The notes below the pieces were generated by a model, which had not been told where the DNA came from, ran no database searches, and saw only the letters and a list, made by a program, of their open reading frames with translations. From contig PNAA01000019.1 of the NCBI GenBank assembly GCA_003169975.1, forward strand, positions 1 through 52,488: 52,488 bases of DNA. The letters are read 5' to 3'. This document shows positions 1 through 8,860 of this stretch, piece after piece (position 1 is the first letter of the stretch; every line of letters starts with the position of its first letter). Origin of the DNA: Spartobacteria bacterium (GTDB lineage: Bacteria; Verrucomicrobiota; Verrucomicrobiia; Chthoniobacterales; UBA10450). The position numbers and the translations under genes are program-made.

Positions 1-492
1 TTCCTTTCTTCTGGTCTAGAGCCAAAGAAATATCCCGTCGCGGCCAAGGCTGGCTTCGGCCATAAACATGACACCGAGGACCTAACGAGCGAAAAACTCT
101 CCGCCCTCCAATTCTATCTGTTGGCGATGCCAGTACCGAAGCCACCGCCGAATAGCTTCAATCGTGAGGCTGCCACGCGCGGACAGCCTATCTTTAACAA
201 CAAGGCGAGGTGCGCCAGTTGCCACGTGCCGCCTGTCTTCACCGAGCCAGGTTGGAATTTGCATACCCCCGAAGAGATTGGCATTGATGATTTCCAGGCG
301 AAGCGATCCCCGGATAATCGTTACCGGACAGAACCCTTACGCGCGCTCTTTGACACGCAGAAGATCCACAAAGGCGGTTTCTACCATGACGGCCGCTTCG
401 AGACTCTGTCCGACGTGGTCAATCACTACGATGGTGTCTTCAAACTGCGCTTGACCGAGCAGGAGAAGAATGACCAAAGCCTTGAAAGATGA
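1..492 (+). pseudogene. C-terminal part of a c-type cytochrome (cytochrome c peroxidase/MauG-like), truncated at both ends
   Basis: The reading frame is open from base 1, so the 5' part lies outside the window. It contains one haem-binding CxxCH motif (CASCH, around bases 211-225) followed by a stretch typical of the second haem domain of di-haem peroxidases, with the segment GGFYHDGRFETLSDVV near the end. These proteins are normally periplasmic and reduce peroxides or oxidise partner proteins. The family usually ends with a short helix after the EQEKND sequence; here the frame leaves the family sequence at about base 475 and stops after five unrelated residues, exactly where IS5-type transposase sequence begins on the other strand. 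The gene is therefore broken. The general class is clear; the exact subfamily is not. Confidence 0.7.
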
Positions 493-1208
493 TGGTCGAT
501 TTCTCCCAGCGCACGCAGAGCCGGCGGTAGTTTTGCAGCCAGGCGATGGTTCGCTCCACCGTCCAGCGGCGCTTGTCTCTGCGCAGGTTGCGTCCATCCT
601 GAGTCTTGTTTTGGGGTTTGCGGTTGGAGCGATGCGGAGAAATCATTTCCACCTCCAAGGCGGCGAGTTTGTCGTCCAGGGGGTCAGAGTCATAGGCTTT
701 GTCGCCCATCAGCTTTTCGGGAAAGTCGAGACTGACCATGAAGTCGAAGAGCGGCGCGACCAGAGTGCTCTCATGGGGGCTGGCGCGGCCCGTCTGAACC
801 GCGATCGGCAACCCTCTGGCGTCGACCATCATCATAATCTTCACGCCTTGGCCGGCCTTGGTGCAGCCAATTCCGTCGCCCCCACCTTTCGCCTGCGCGA
901 AGGTGCCATCAAGGTAACACTCATAGAGCTTGAATCCCTTCCGCTCTTGGACGATCGATCCCACGGCTGCCAAGAGGACTGCAAAGGCTCCGCTGCGCAC
1001 CCATCGCTGAAAGGCCCGGTGCACCGAACTCTTGGTTCCGAACGCGCTCGGCAAGTCCTTCCATTTCGCCCCATTGTCCAAGATCCAGAAGATGCCGGCG
1101 ATGGCTTTGCGCTTGTCCCGTGCGCGGGCGGCCACCCCACGGTCGTGCGGGATGATCGGGCAAAAGAACACAAAGCATATCTAACTCTGATTCAGAAAGG
1201 TGCAGCAT
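440..1208 (-). pseudogene. IS5-family DDE transposase, frameshifted and 3'-truncated
   Basis: The N-terminal part (from 1208; begins MLHLSESELDMLCVLLPDH) and the main part (read in a second frame, from about 1120) together match the usual IS5 transposase layout: helix-turn-helix start, GRPR/RDKRKAIAGIFW region, then the DDE domain with LDGTFAQAK, MGDKAYDSD and the RRWTVERTIAWL signature carrying the catalytic Glu. The two frames differ by one base near 1115-1125; some IS5 subgroups use programmed frameshifting here, so this may be natural rather than damage. The C-terminal end is not natural: after TIIFQGF the frame runs into cytochrome sequence and stops at 440. Transposition from this copy is unlikely. 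Confidence 0.8.
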
Positions 1209-1262
1209 TCCTTACCCAAAACTAAACCTACACCTAAGTCAACCTTGTTTTGGGATAGCCTC
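475..1262 (-). mobile_element. IS5-family insertion sequence remnant, one end missing
   Basis: The segment is filled by a transposase gene on the minus strand. Its outer end near 1247-1262 reads GAGGCTATCCCAAAAC on the minus strand, which looks like an IS5-type terminal inverted repeat. No matching repeat is found at the other end near 475, where transposase sequence passes straight into the cytochrome gene. The remnant thus has one terminus only. The missing end and the broken genes on both sides point to a deletion or recombination after insertion. An assembly join at an IS copy is the alternative. Confidence 0.65.
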
Positions 1263-1264
1263 TA

Positions 1265-2255
1265 AATGTCCCCCGTAAAGAGAAAGCTGACACGAATCTA
1301 AACCAGCTCGCACAGCTCAAGAAGTTCACGACCGTCGTTGCGGATACCGGGGACTTCGAATCGATCCGGGAGTTCGCGCCGACGGATGCGACGACCAATC
1401 CGAGCCTGATCTACGCCGCCACGCAGAAGGAGAATTACAGTCACTTTCTCGACGAAGTGCTGACCGACCGCAAGAACTCGGGACTCAGTGGGGCGGCGCA
1501 GATCGACGACATTCATCGAGCGTCTTCTGGTGCGGTTCGGTTGCGCGATTTTGAAGATCGTGCCGGGCCGCGTCTCGACCGAAACCGACGCGCGTTTTTC
1601 TTTCGATGTGGAAGGTTCCATGGAGAAAGCGCGACGTTTGGTCGGACTTTACAAAGAACAGGGGATCGGGCGCGAACGGGTGCTCATCAAGATTGCTTCC
1701 ACTTGGGAAGGAATCATGGCCGCGGAGCAACTGCAGAAGGAAGGCATCAAATGCAACATGACGCTGCTTTTTTCGCTCCCGCAGGCGGTGCGCGCGGCAG
1801 AAGCGAAGGTGCAACTTATTTCGCCCTTCGTCGGGCGCATTTACGATTGGTTCAAGGCCGCGAAGAAGAGAGACTATGCGGGCGCGGAAGATCCGGGCGT
1901 CCAGTCGGTGCAGGAAATCTACACCTATTACAAGCACTTTGGTTACGAAACGGAAGTGATGGGCGCGAGTTTTTGCAACGTTGGTCAGATCCTCGAGCTG
2001 GCAGGTTGCGATCTGCTCACGATCAGTCCCGAGCTGATGAAGGAGCTTTCCGAATCGCAAGAAGTGGTCGATCGGAAGTTGGATCCCGAGAACGCAAAGG
2101 CGGCGGCCGTGACACGCCTTGAGATTGACGAAAAGAAATTTCGCTACCTGGTCAATGAAGACGCGATGGCGACGGAGAAAACCGCTGAAGGGATACGTAA
2201 ATTCGCCGCCGACATTGCAAAACTTGAAAAGTTCGTGGCGACCTGGATAGGTTAA
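1265..2255 (+). pseudogene. tal: Transaldolase, missing its start codon and frameshifted
   Basis: Transaldolase moves a dihydroxyacetone unit between sugar phosphates in the pentose phosphate pathway. The N-terminal family sequence (LKKFTTVVADTGDF, DATTNPSLI) is present at 1301-1500 in one frame, and the rest ([23 protein letters not shown] with the Schiff-base Lys, [28 protein letters not shown]) follows from about 1517 in another. A single-base frameshift lies near 1515-1520. No in-frame ATG, GTG or TTG start exists before the conserved region, because the IS5 end lies directly upstream. The open frame that starts at 1488 could at best make a protein lacking about 75 residues. Length and sequence otherwise match the E. 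coli TalB type. The gene converges with and overlaps by four bases the PAP2 gene. Confidence 0.85.
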
Positions 2256-2875
2256 CCCCCGTTGGCAATTTTAGGCCCCTTTTCCGCGCGAAGGAGCCAC
2301 CGACTGAGGAGCCAGGCGCAAAAGAGGCCGAGCACGGCCGCGCAGACGATGTCCGACAGATAATGGGCTGCGACATACATGCGCGACGCGGCGATGAGCA
2401 ACGGGATCGGTAACAAGCAAAGCGCGAGACGCCGGTTTGCGAAGAAGAGCACGCCAAAGAACGCTGTCGTCGCGGCAGTGTGGCCGCTCGGGAACGAATT
2501 GTATTTCGGGCTGAGCCGCGGACCGTTCCAGCCGAGTTCTTGGTTGACCGAGGGCCGAGCCCGGCCGGTGGCGATTTTTACCCCGCGCGCGGCGATGCCG
2601 GCGAGCGCGCAGGCCAGAATCATCGTTAGGCCAATTCGTACCCAGCGATTGCGGCCGCGCCAGTAGGCGATCGCCACCAGGAGCAATCCGGCGAGCACAT
2701 GCTCGGGCCAATCGCCGAACCGGCTGACGTTGCGCATCAACTGTTTGGCGGTGCGATTCGAGTGCTCCAGCACCCAGGCCCGCACGGCGGCATCGAAATG
2801 AAAGGACACTGCGATCGCGCTCACCGCGAGCACGACGACAAACAACCATTTCCAGACCGGCGCGATTTTGTGCAT
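2252..2875 (-). CDS. PAP2-family membrane phosphatase
   Basis: A 207-residue integral membrane protein with the three type-2 phosphatidic acid phosphatase motifs: KIATGRARP (about residues 100-108), PSGH (129-132) and [12 protein letters not shown] (164-175), including both catalytic His and the partner Asp. Such enzymes remove phosphate from lipid phosphates such as phosphatidate, PgpB substrates or undecaprenyl diphosphate, with the active site facing the periplasm. Several hydrophobic segments surround the motifs. I chose the Met at 2875 because it directly precedes the first membrane segment; the longer frame (to 2938) would overlap the divergent glycosyltransferase. The adjacent glycosyltransferase also uses polyprenyl-linked sugars, so a role in lipid-carrier recycling is plausible but unproven. 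Confidence 0.85.
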   Translation of the reverse strand: MHKIAPVWKWLFVVVLAVSAIAVSFHFDAAVRAWVLEHSNRTAKQLMRNVSRFGDWPEHVLAGLLLVAIAYWRGRNRWVRIGLTMILACALAGIAARGVKIATGRARPSVNQELGWNGPRLSPKYNSFPSGHTAATTAFFGVLFFANRRLALCLLPIPLLIAASRMYVAAHYLSDIVCAAVLGLFCAWLLSRWLLRAEKGPKIANGG

Positions 2876-2925
2876 CGAGAATTTGCCGGTTGTCTTTCGG
2901 CTCCCGCCATCTTTGAATCGCTCTC

Positions 2926-4425
2926 TTGCAACCTGCAACTCGCAATTTCGCGGCTCTTTTTTTCGGGTGCCTGCTTTTTCATCTGGCCGGCACCTGGTCG
3001 CTGCCGTTGGTCGATCGCGACGAGCCGCGCTTTGCCGAGGCGTCGCGCGAGATGATCGAGCGCGGCGATTTTGTCGTGCCGTATTTTAACAATCGTTACC
3101 GCTTCGATAAGCCGCCGCTCACTTATTGGTGCCAGGTTGCCAGCTATCGCCTCCTCGGGGAGAACCCATTCGCCGCCCGGCTGCCGACGGCGATCGCCGC
3201 GGCTCTGACCGCGGTCGTTATTTTTGCCTGGGGCGCGCGCGTCCAGCTCGGTCGCGCGGGTTTTTGGGCGGCGATCATTTTCACGCTTTGCCTGCAAACC
3301 TTCATCCATGGAAAAGCGGCGGTGGCCGACATGTGGCTGGTCCTCTTCATGACCCTGGCCTACTGGGCCGGCTACGAGCTGCTGCGCGACCGCTTCGGCG
3401 GGACCTGGCGCAGCGTGGTCGTTAGGCCGCACGGCCTGCGTGTTTGGTGGTGGCTCTTCTACCTCTCGCTCGCGCTCGCCTTTCTGGCCAAGGGCCCGAT
3501 TGGCTGGATGCCGTTAGGCACGGTCGTCCTCTTTCAATTCCTCCAGCCGGTCCCGCGTTTTTCCCGCCGCTTTCTTTTCGTTAGGGGAATTTCCCTCCTC
3601 CTCGCGCTCATCGCGCTCTGGGGCGTGCCCGCGCTTCTCCGCACCCACGGAGAATTCCTCCAGGTCGGGCTTGGCCAGCACGTCGTCGGGCGATCGTTTG
3701 GCACGATGCAGGGCCACGGCGGGAAATCGATCCTCGCCGCGCTCGTTTCGCTGCCGTTCTATTTCCTCACCATCTTCGCCAGTTTCGCGCCGTGGTCGAT
3801 TAAGCTTCCCTGGCTCACCCGCCGTCTCTGGAAAAAGCGCGACCCGCTCGATCTTTATCTCATCGCGGGAACAGCCGTCATCATGGTCATCTTCACCATC
3901 GTGAAGACCAAATTGCCGCATTACATCCTGCCGGCGTTTCCGCTCCTCTCCCTGCTTTTGGCGCGGCATTGGCTGGCCTCCGGGGCGAGCGAGCGCGCGC
4001 TCCGCCGTTGGTCGCTCGCCACGGCGACGATCATGCTCGCGGTCGCGCTTATCGGGTTCCCGCTGATTGCGCCTTTCTTTCCGGCCGCGGCCCTGTTTCA
4101 AAAAGCGGAGCCGTATCTCCAGGCGGAAATGGATTTCGCCGCCTATGATTTCGACGCGCCGAGTCTGGTCTGGACTTTTCGGAGTCGCGTGCGTGGATTT
4201 CTCTTCTATAGCCGCTTCCGCGGCCGCGACTACGCCACTTTGCAGCCGGACCAGGTGCCGCAATTCCTGCAGCGCGCCGGTCCGCACTTCGTTGTCGTGC
4301 CCCGGAAGGTGGCGGATCAGCTTTACCCGACGTTGCCGGGCGGCTATCGAAAGTTCTCGACTCATGGCTTTGACATTGCGAAGGGGCGCTGGGTCGATCT
4401 CACCCTGATTTTGAAAAACACATGA
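2926..4425 (+). CDS. GT39-type membrane glycosyltransferase (ArnT/PMT-like)
   Basis: A 499-residue polytopic membrane protein. Close to the N-terminus it has DRDEPRFAEASREM, the loop with acidic residues that is the catalytic signature of ArnT-like transferases, followed by YFNNRYRFDKPPLTYW. About ten further hydrophobic segments follow and a soluble C-terminal part of about 100 residues. These enzymes move a sugar from a polyprenyl phosphate donor onto lipid A, protein or another lipid on the periplasmic side. The start shown is a TTG codon at 2926; no better ATG lies upstream, so the start is uncertain. The stop overlaps the ruvA start by four bases (ATGA), so the two genes are translationally coupled. 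Substrate unknown. Confidence 0.82.
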   Translation: MQPATRNFAALFFGCLLFHLAGTWSLPLVDRDEPRFAEASREMIERGDFVVPYFNNRYRFDKPPLTYWCQVASYRLLGENPFAARLPTAIAAALTAVVIFAWGARVQLGRAGFWAAIIFTLCLQTFIHGKAAVADMWLVLFMTLAYWAGYELLRDRFGGTWRSVVVRPHGLRVWWWLFYLSLALAFLAKGPIGWMPLGTVVLFQFLQPVPRFSRRFLFVRGISLLLALIALWGVPALLRTHGEFLQVGLGQHVVGRSFGTMQGHGGKSILAALVSLPFYFLTIFASFAPWSIKLPWLTRRLWKKRDPLDLYLIAGTAVIMVIFTIVKTKLPHYILPAFPLLSLLLARHWLASGASERALRRWSLATATIMLAVALIGFPLIAPFFPAAALFQKAEPYLQAEMDFAAYDFDAPSLVWTFRSRVRGFLFYSRFRGRDYATLQPDQVPQFLQRAGPHFVVVPRKVADQLYPTLPGGYRKFSTHGFDIAKGRWVDLTLILKNT

Positions 4426-5036
4426 TCACTTTTCTGCACGGCCGCCTAACGAGTGCGCTGCCAACCCAGGCGATCGTCGATGTCGGCGGCGTCGGCTACG
4501 AGGTTTTCATTCCGCTCTCGAGTTACGACAAACTGCCCGCGCCGGGCGAAACGGTGCACATCCTGACCCATCTCCACGTGCGGGAAGACGCGCAAATTCT
4601 CTACGGCTTCATGACCGCCGCGGAGCGCGATTTGTTTCGCCTGCTCGTCAATCACGTCAGCGGGATCGGCCCGAAGCTCGCGCTCGCCGTCCTGAGCGGG
4701 ATGAGCGTGAGCTATTTCAAGAGCGCGGTGGTGAACTCCGACGTCGCTGCGCTGTCCAAAATCAGCGGACTCGGGAAAAAAACAGCGGAGCGAATCGTCC
4801 TCGAGCTGAAGGACAAGCTCGGCGTCGCGGCCGCCTGGGAAGTGGCGAGTGGAGCGCAGGCGCCGACACCGGAGCAGGAGCAGGCGAACGAAGCCGTGCT
4901 GGCCCTCGTCGCGCTCGGCTACAAGCAGGTCGAGGCGCACCAGGCGGTGCGGGAAATCCAGCAGCGCAATCCGACGCCGCGGAACGCGGAGGATCTCGTT
5001 AGGCTGACGTTACAGCGGCTGGCCTCCGGACGCTGA
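4422..5036 (+). CDS. ruvA: Holliday junction branch migration protein RuvA
   Basis: RuvA binds four-way DNA junctions as a tetramer and recruits the RuvB motor in recombinational repair. The 204-residue protein has the normal length and layout: an N-terminal OB-fold (MITFLHGRL... to about residue 63), a central helix-hairpin-helix pair (VSGIGPKLALAVLSGM and ISGLGKKTAERIVLEL), a Pro/Gln-rich linker around 145-155, and a C-terminal RuvB-binding helical domain (EAVLALVALGYKQVEA). Start overlaps the stop of the glycosyltransferase. ruvB and ruvC are not in the window. A diverged copy of the last 48 coding bases is found at 8797-8844. Confidence 0.95.
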   Translation: MITFLHGRLTSALPTQAIVDVGGVGYEVFIPLSSYDKLPAPGETVHILTHLHVREDAQILYGFMTAAERDLFRLLVNHVSGIGPKLALAVLSGMSVSYFKSAVVNSDVAALSKISGLGKKTAERIVLELKDKLGVAAAWEVASGAQAPTPEQEQANEAVLALVALGYKQVEAHQAVREIQQRNPTPRNAEDLVRLTLQRLASGR

Positions 5037-5223
5037 GGGCGGCGGAATTCCAGGCGCGCATTCGGTGGTCGATGTGCCGGTTCAGCCTGACTTCATTTTC
5101 CTCACGGGAGTCGGCTGGATTGGCGGCTCTGTGAGCGCCCAAAATATTCCGCAAAAAAATTCAAAAAAAGTCTTGTATGCCTCGGGCCGGTTCATTATGC
5201 CCTTTCACAAACCTAACAAACTC

Positions 5224-8200
5224 ATGAATAATTCAAGACGTTCGAAGCTCGGATTTTTCCGGGCCGCTCTCGCCCTCGGCGGAGCATTGTCACTTGCTGT
5301 GGTCTCGAGCGCAGTGGCGCAGGACGCGGTGAGCAGGGCCGGCGGACCTTCGCCCGGAGTCCCGGCGCCAAATGCGCCCGCGACCAGCGCGGGCAGCACT
5401 CAGGCGACCACCGAACGGATCATCGTGACCGGTTCGAACATTCCCACGGCGGAAGAGGTCGGGCCGAATCCGGTTTTGACCTTCGACCGCGCGACGATCT
5501 CGAAATCGGGCGAACGCAACACGGAGGAACTTTTGCGCAACCTCCCGATTGCGAACGCGAATGGTGTGCCTGTCTCGAATAACGAGAATGGCACCAACAC
5601 CGCCGTGGGTGCGGCGACGATCGCTCTGCGTGGTTTCGATGCGCGCGCGACCCTCATTCTTTTGGATGGACGCCGGGTCGCTCCTTATCCGATGGGTAAT
5701 AACGGCGGCGTCGGCGTCGGTTTGATGTTCGTCGATTTGAACTCCATCCCGCAGGCGGCGATCGAGAGCATCGAAATTCTGAAGGACGGCGCGTCCACTA
5801 CCTATGGCGCGGATGCGGTGGCGGGGGTGGTCAACATCAAGCTGCGCCATGATTACGATGGCGCGGAGGCGAGCATGGAATACGGCAACACGCTGGATAA
5901 AGACTCGGGAGAATATGCCGCGTCGATGATCTTTGGCGCGGGCAATAAGGACACCAATGTGACGGGCATCATCAATTTCTATCATCGCAACGCGATCGCG
6001 AACCACGACCGCGGTTTTTCGAACCGACCGCCATTCCTCAGCTCCAATACGAGTCCTTATAACCTTCAGCTCAGTAGCGATGTGGCCGGCGCGGCTGGTG
6101 GACAGAACTTGAATCCAGGCGGGACTGAATTTGCGGGTGCGCCGAATTTCACCAACGGGTTAGCCCCGGCTGGCACGTATCTCTACGATGTTAACGCTCG
6201 TGTCCGCAGCGGTGGCAGTCTTCTCCCGGGATATAACTTCAACCAGTTTTCGCTCTCCTTCCCGGAGACCGAGCGCTACGGTGGGTATGTTAGTGCAGAC
6301 CACAAATTTTTTGGAGATCAGATGGTTCTCTATGCGGACATGTTCTATCAGAACGTGAAAACGCATAACGAGGCGGCACCGCCCGCCACCGGCTCCTTCG
6401 AAACGAAGGGCCAGACCACCCTGGCGATTCCGCCTAATACACCTTTGCCGGGTGGAGTCACGCCTCCGAACACGCCGACCTATGCGGAGACCGGTGTGCC
6501 GCTGGATGCGTTCAATCCATTCAATCCCTTTAATCAAATCATCTCAGGCGGCAGCCGCGCGCGGCTCGCGGAGTTTGGGAACCGTTTGTTCGACAATGAG
6601 ACCGACGCCTTTCTCACGACGGTCGGCGTGAAAGGGGATAAGTTATTTGATGGCACCTGGGGTTATGACGCCGCCTTCCGCTACAGCCAGATAAAGAATA
6701 CCCAGACCGGACAGCAGGTGTCCATTTCCCGTTTTAACCGGATTGTAAACCAGGCTGATCCGATCTTTGATCCGACCTCGCCGCAATACATCGGCACGAC
6801 CGTCGCCTTCAATCCTTTTGGTGATTACCACGTTCCGATCCCATCGAATCAGGCTACGGTGGCGTTCGCCACGGTCCATCCCAAGGACGAAGACATCTCA
6901 AAGTTAGCCACCCTGGATGCCACGATCTATACGACAGAGCTCTTCAAATTACCGGCCGGCGGCGTGGGCTTCGCCTTCGGTGGTCAATTCCGTCGCGAAT
7001 CGCTCGATGAAACTCCGGATGCGCTCAATGTCGCCGGAGATATCGCCGGCAATTCTCCGGTGCCGGTCGTCAGTGGTGGCAGAAAGTCCTATGCGTTCTA
7101 CTCTGAGACAGACATTCCTATTTTCAGCCCCGCCAACCGGATTCCCGGCTTTTATGCCCTGGAAGTCACCGGCGCGGCTCGATTTGAGAATTTTGAGAAC
7201 AACGACACCAATGTCCTCGTGCCAAAAGTCGGCCTTCGCTGGCAGCCGTTGGACGAGCAGCTAACCATCCGCGCGACCTGGGGCGAAGGATTTCGCCAGC
7301 CTTCACTTGAGGAATTATTTGCAGCTCCGATCTCAACCCTGGAGGTTTCCCACGACCCGCAAAAAGGCGGACTGTTCGAGTCTGAGACGAACACGCTTAT
7401 CACCAGCAACTCCAATCTTCAGCCCGAGGATTCTCGTTCGTTTAGTGGTGGCGTTGTTTACACGCCGAAATATGTGCCTGGCTTAACTCTCTCGGTTGAC
7501 CTCTGGGACATCGAGCGCACCGGGGTCGTGGCTGCTCCGACGGCCGATCAAGTGTTACAGCGCGAAGCAAGCGGCACATTGCTGCCCGGCGAGAGTGTGG
7601 AGCGCGATACGGGCGGGTTCATCACTCGTATCATAATTCCAAACCAGAACCTGGGAGCGCAAGAGGCGCGCGGCCTTGACTTCGGCCTGCAATACCAGAA
7701 GGAGACCCGTTGGGGAGTCTTTACTTCCACGACTCAGGCAACCTATCTGGATGAGTTTCTCTTCCCGTCGTTCGAATCGGGCAACCTGGCCGGCCGAACC
7801 ACCGACCCAGGCGCCTCCAATGAGGGCTATTATAAGTGGCGGGGCAATTCCCGCCTTGATTGGGCTTTGAATAGCTTCGATGTCGCGGCCACTGTCCACT
7901 ACATCGACGGTTTCCACGAGTATGATGCAAACCTTCTGCCCCACTATGTCCACCAGGAATGGTTAGTCGATGTCCAGGGCTCCTACGACTTCAGCGGCCT
8001 TCTTCCTGCGATTGAACACCAGCCTGTCCCCGGCTATTCCAAGGATGCAAAGGAAGCGGTTACCAGCAAGGATGGCACTCCAATGGAGAGCTCGGCCGAA
8101 GCCGCCAACTACGGTTTGCTCAGCTGGCAGCGCTGGGCAAAGGGCACCACGCTCACGCTGGGATGCAACAACGTCTTCGGTCAGGATCCACCCAGGGCGT

Positions 8201-8292
8201 CCGGTGAAGGTGGGAATGGCAGCGGTTATCCCGGTTTCACCTACGATGCCACCGGTCGCTTTGTCTACGTGCGCCTAACGAAAAAGTTCTAG
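5224..8292 (+). CDS. TonB-dependent outer-membrane receptor
   Basis: A protein of about 1,020 residues. The Met at 5224 is preferred because it begins a good signal peptide (MNNSRRSKLGFFRAALALGG..., cleavage near AVAQD); upstream in-frame starts at 5065 and 5197 add an unlikely extension. A Pro/Ala-rich linker is followed by a TonB-box-like ERIIVTGSNIP, then a plug domain with LRNLPIAN, LRGFDARATLILLDGRR, and VESIEILKDGAS-type sequence (IESIEILKDGASTTYGADA). The remainder is a beta-barrel rich in aromatic strands and ends in Phe (YVRLTKKF), as outer-membrane proteins do. It takes up a large substrate using TonB energy; the substrate cannot be told from sequence. No partner transporter or regulator lies next to it. 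Confidence 0.92.
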   Translation: MNNSRRSKLGFFRAALALGGALSLAVVSSAVAQDAVSRAGGPSPGVPAPNAPATSAGSTQATTERIIVTGSNIPTAEEVGPNPVLTFDRATISKSGERNTEELLRNLPIANANGVPVSNNENGTNTAVGAATIALRGFDARATLILLDGRRVAPYPMGNNGGVGVGLMFVDLNSIPQAAIESIEILKDGASTTYGADAVAGVVNIKLRHDYDGAEASMEYGNTLDKDSGEYAASMIFGAGNKDTNVTGIINFYHRNAIANHDRGFSNRPPFLSSNTSPYNLQLSSDVAGAAGGQNLNPGGTEFAGAPNFTNGLAPAGTYLYDVNARVRSGGSLLPGYNFNQFSLSFPETERYGGYVSADHKFFGDQMVLYADMFYQNVKTHNEAAPPATGSFETKGQTTLAIPPNTPLPGGVTPPNTPTYAETGVPLDAFNPFNPFNQIISGGSRARLAEFGNRLFDNETDAFLTTVGVKGDKLFDGTWGYDAAFRYSQIKNTQTGQQVSISRFNRIVNQADPIFDPTSPQYIGTTVAFNPFGDYHVPIPSNQATVAFATVHPKDEDISKLATLDATIYTTELFKLPAGGVGFAFGGQFRRESLDETPDALNVAGDIAGNSPVPVVSGGRKSYAFYSETDIPIFSPANRIPGFYALEVTGAARFENFENNDTNVLVPKVGLRWQPLDEQLTIRATWGEGFRQPSLEELFAAPISTLEVSHDPQKGGLFESETNTLITSNSNLQPEDSRSFSGGVVYTPKYVPGLTLSVDLWDIERTGVVAAPTADQVLQREASGTLLPGESVERDTGGFITRIIIPNQNLGAQEARGLDFGLQYQKETRWGVFTSTTQATYLDEFLFPSFESGNLAGRTTDPGASNEGYYKWRGNSRLDWALNSFDVAATVHYIDGFHEYDANLLPHYVHQEWLVDVQGSYDFSGLLPAIEHQPVPGYSKDAKEAVTSKDGTPMESSAEAANYGLLSWQRWAKGTTLTLGCNNVFGQDPPRASGEGGNGSGYPGFTYDATGRFVYVRLTKKF

Positions 8293-8458
8293 GGTAGCGT
8301 ATCGCTTAAAACGAGACTGGCCACGTGGCCGTCCATTGTGGCCGGGGGCGTTGACCCCGGCGGTGCGGGGTTGCCCGCAGCGCTTGGAATGCTTTCAGGT
8401 CCGCCCCTCGGTGTTTCGACAATTTGCTCAGCCGCCTCGCCGAGTGTAATTTCTGTTT

Positions 8459-8755
8459 ATGAAAACGCTGATATCTGCACACGCGATCGCGCTCGTCGCC
8501 GCTATCATGCTCGCGGGGACGGTGCTCGCCGACCCGACCGTCAAACAAGCATCACAACCCGGGCAAAAAGTTGAAGAGCGGACGGTTTTCGTCACCGGTT
8601 CGCTGATTCCAAAGCGCATTCAATTGCGGCGGATCGGGACGACCACGTTCTCGCCGATTCGAATCATTGATCGCGGCGAAATTGACGGAACTGGGCGATA
8701 CACGACGCCGGGTGCTTTTGTTAACGAGCCGGCCCTTCGCGTGCTCGGTCACTAA
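8459..8755 (+). CDS. Short exported protein resembling the start of a TonB receptor (orphan plug stub)
   Basis: A 98-residue reading frame with a clear Sec signal peptide (MKTLISAHAIALVAAIMLAG, cleavage near VLADP). After it comes KVEERTVFVTGSLIPKR, which matches the TonB-box and plug start of the neighbouring receptor (TERIIVTGSNIP), then SPIRIIDRGEIDGTGRYT, also plug-like. It stops with no barrel. It may be a decayed receptor, or a genuine small periplasmic protein. It begins 166 bp after the receptor stop and is followed within 42 bp by a remnant of the ruvA 3' end, which favours an origin by local duplication. Confidence 0.55.
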   Translation: MKTLISAHAIALVAAIMLAGTVLADPTVKQASQPGQKVEERTVFVTGSLIPKRIQLRRIGTTTFSPIRIIDRGEIDGTGRYTTPGAFVNEPALRVLGH

Positions 8756-8796
8756 CCTTCGGCAGAGGCGAACGCTGCCACACCTTGACAGGGCTG

Positions 8797-8844
8797 GCCG
8801 AGGGTCTCGTTAGGCTGGCGCTGCCGCGGCTTGCTTCTGGACGC
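8797..8844 (+). pseudogene. Remnant copy of the ruvA 3' end
   Basis: These 48 bases align without gaps to the last 48 coding bases of ruvA (4986-5033), with about 39 identical by eye. Read in frame they give AEGLVRLALPRLASGR against AEDLVRLTLQRLASGR in RuvA. No other ruvA sequence lies nearby, so it is a fragment. Confidence 0.6.
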
Positions 8845-8860
8845 CCGGGAGGGTGGGGTG

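Noticed and set aside
470-1225. Long plus-strand open frame over the IS5 remnant
   Set aside because: It is the antisense of the transposase and shows no family features of its own.
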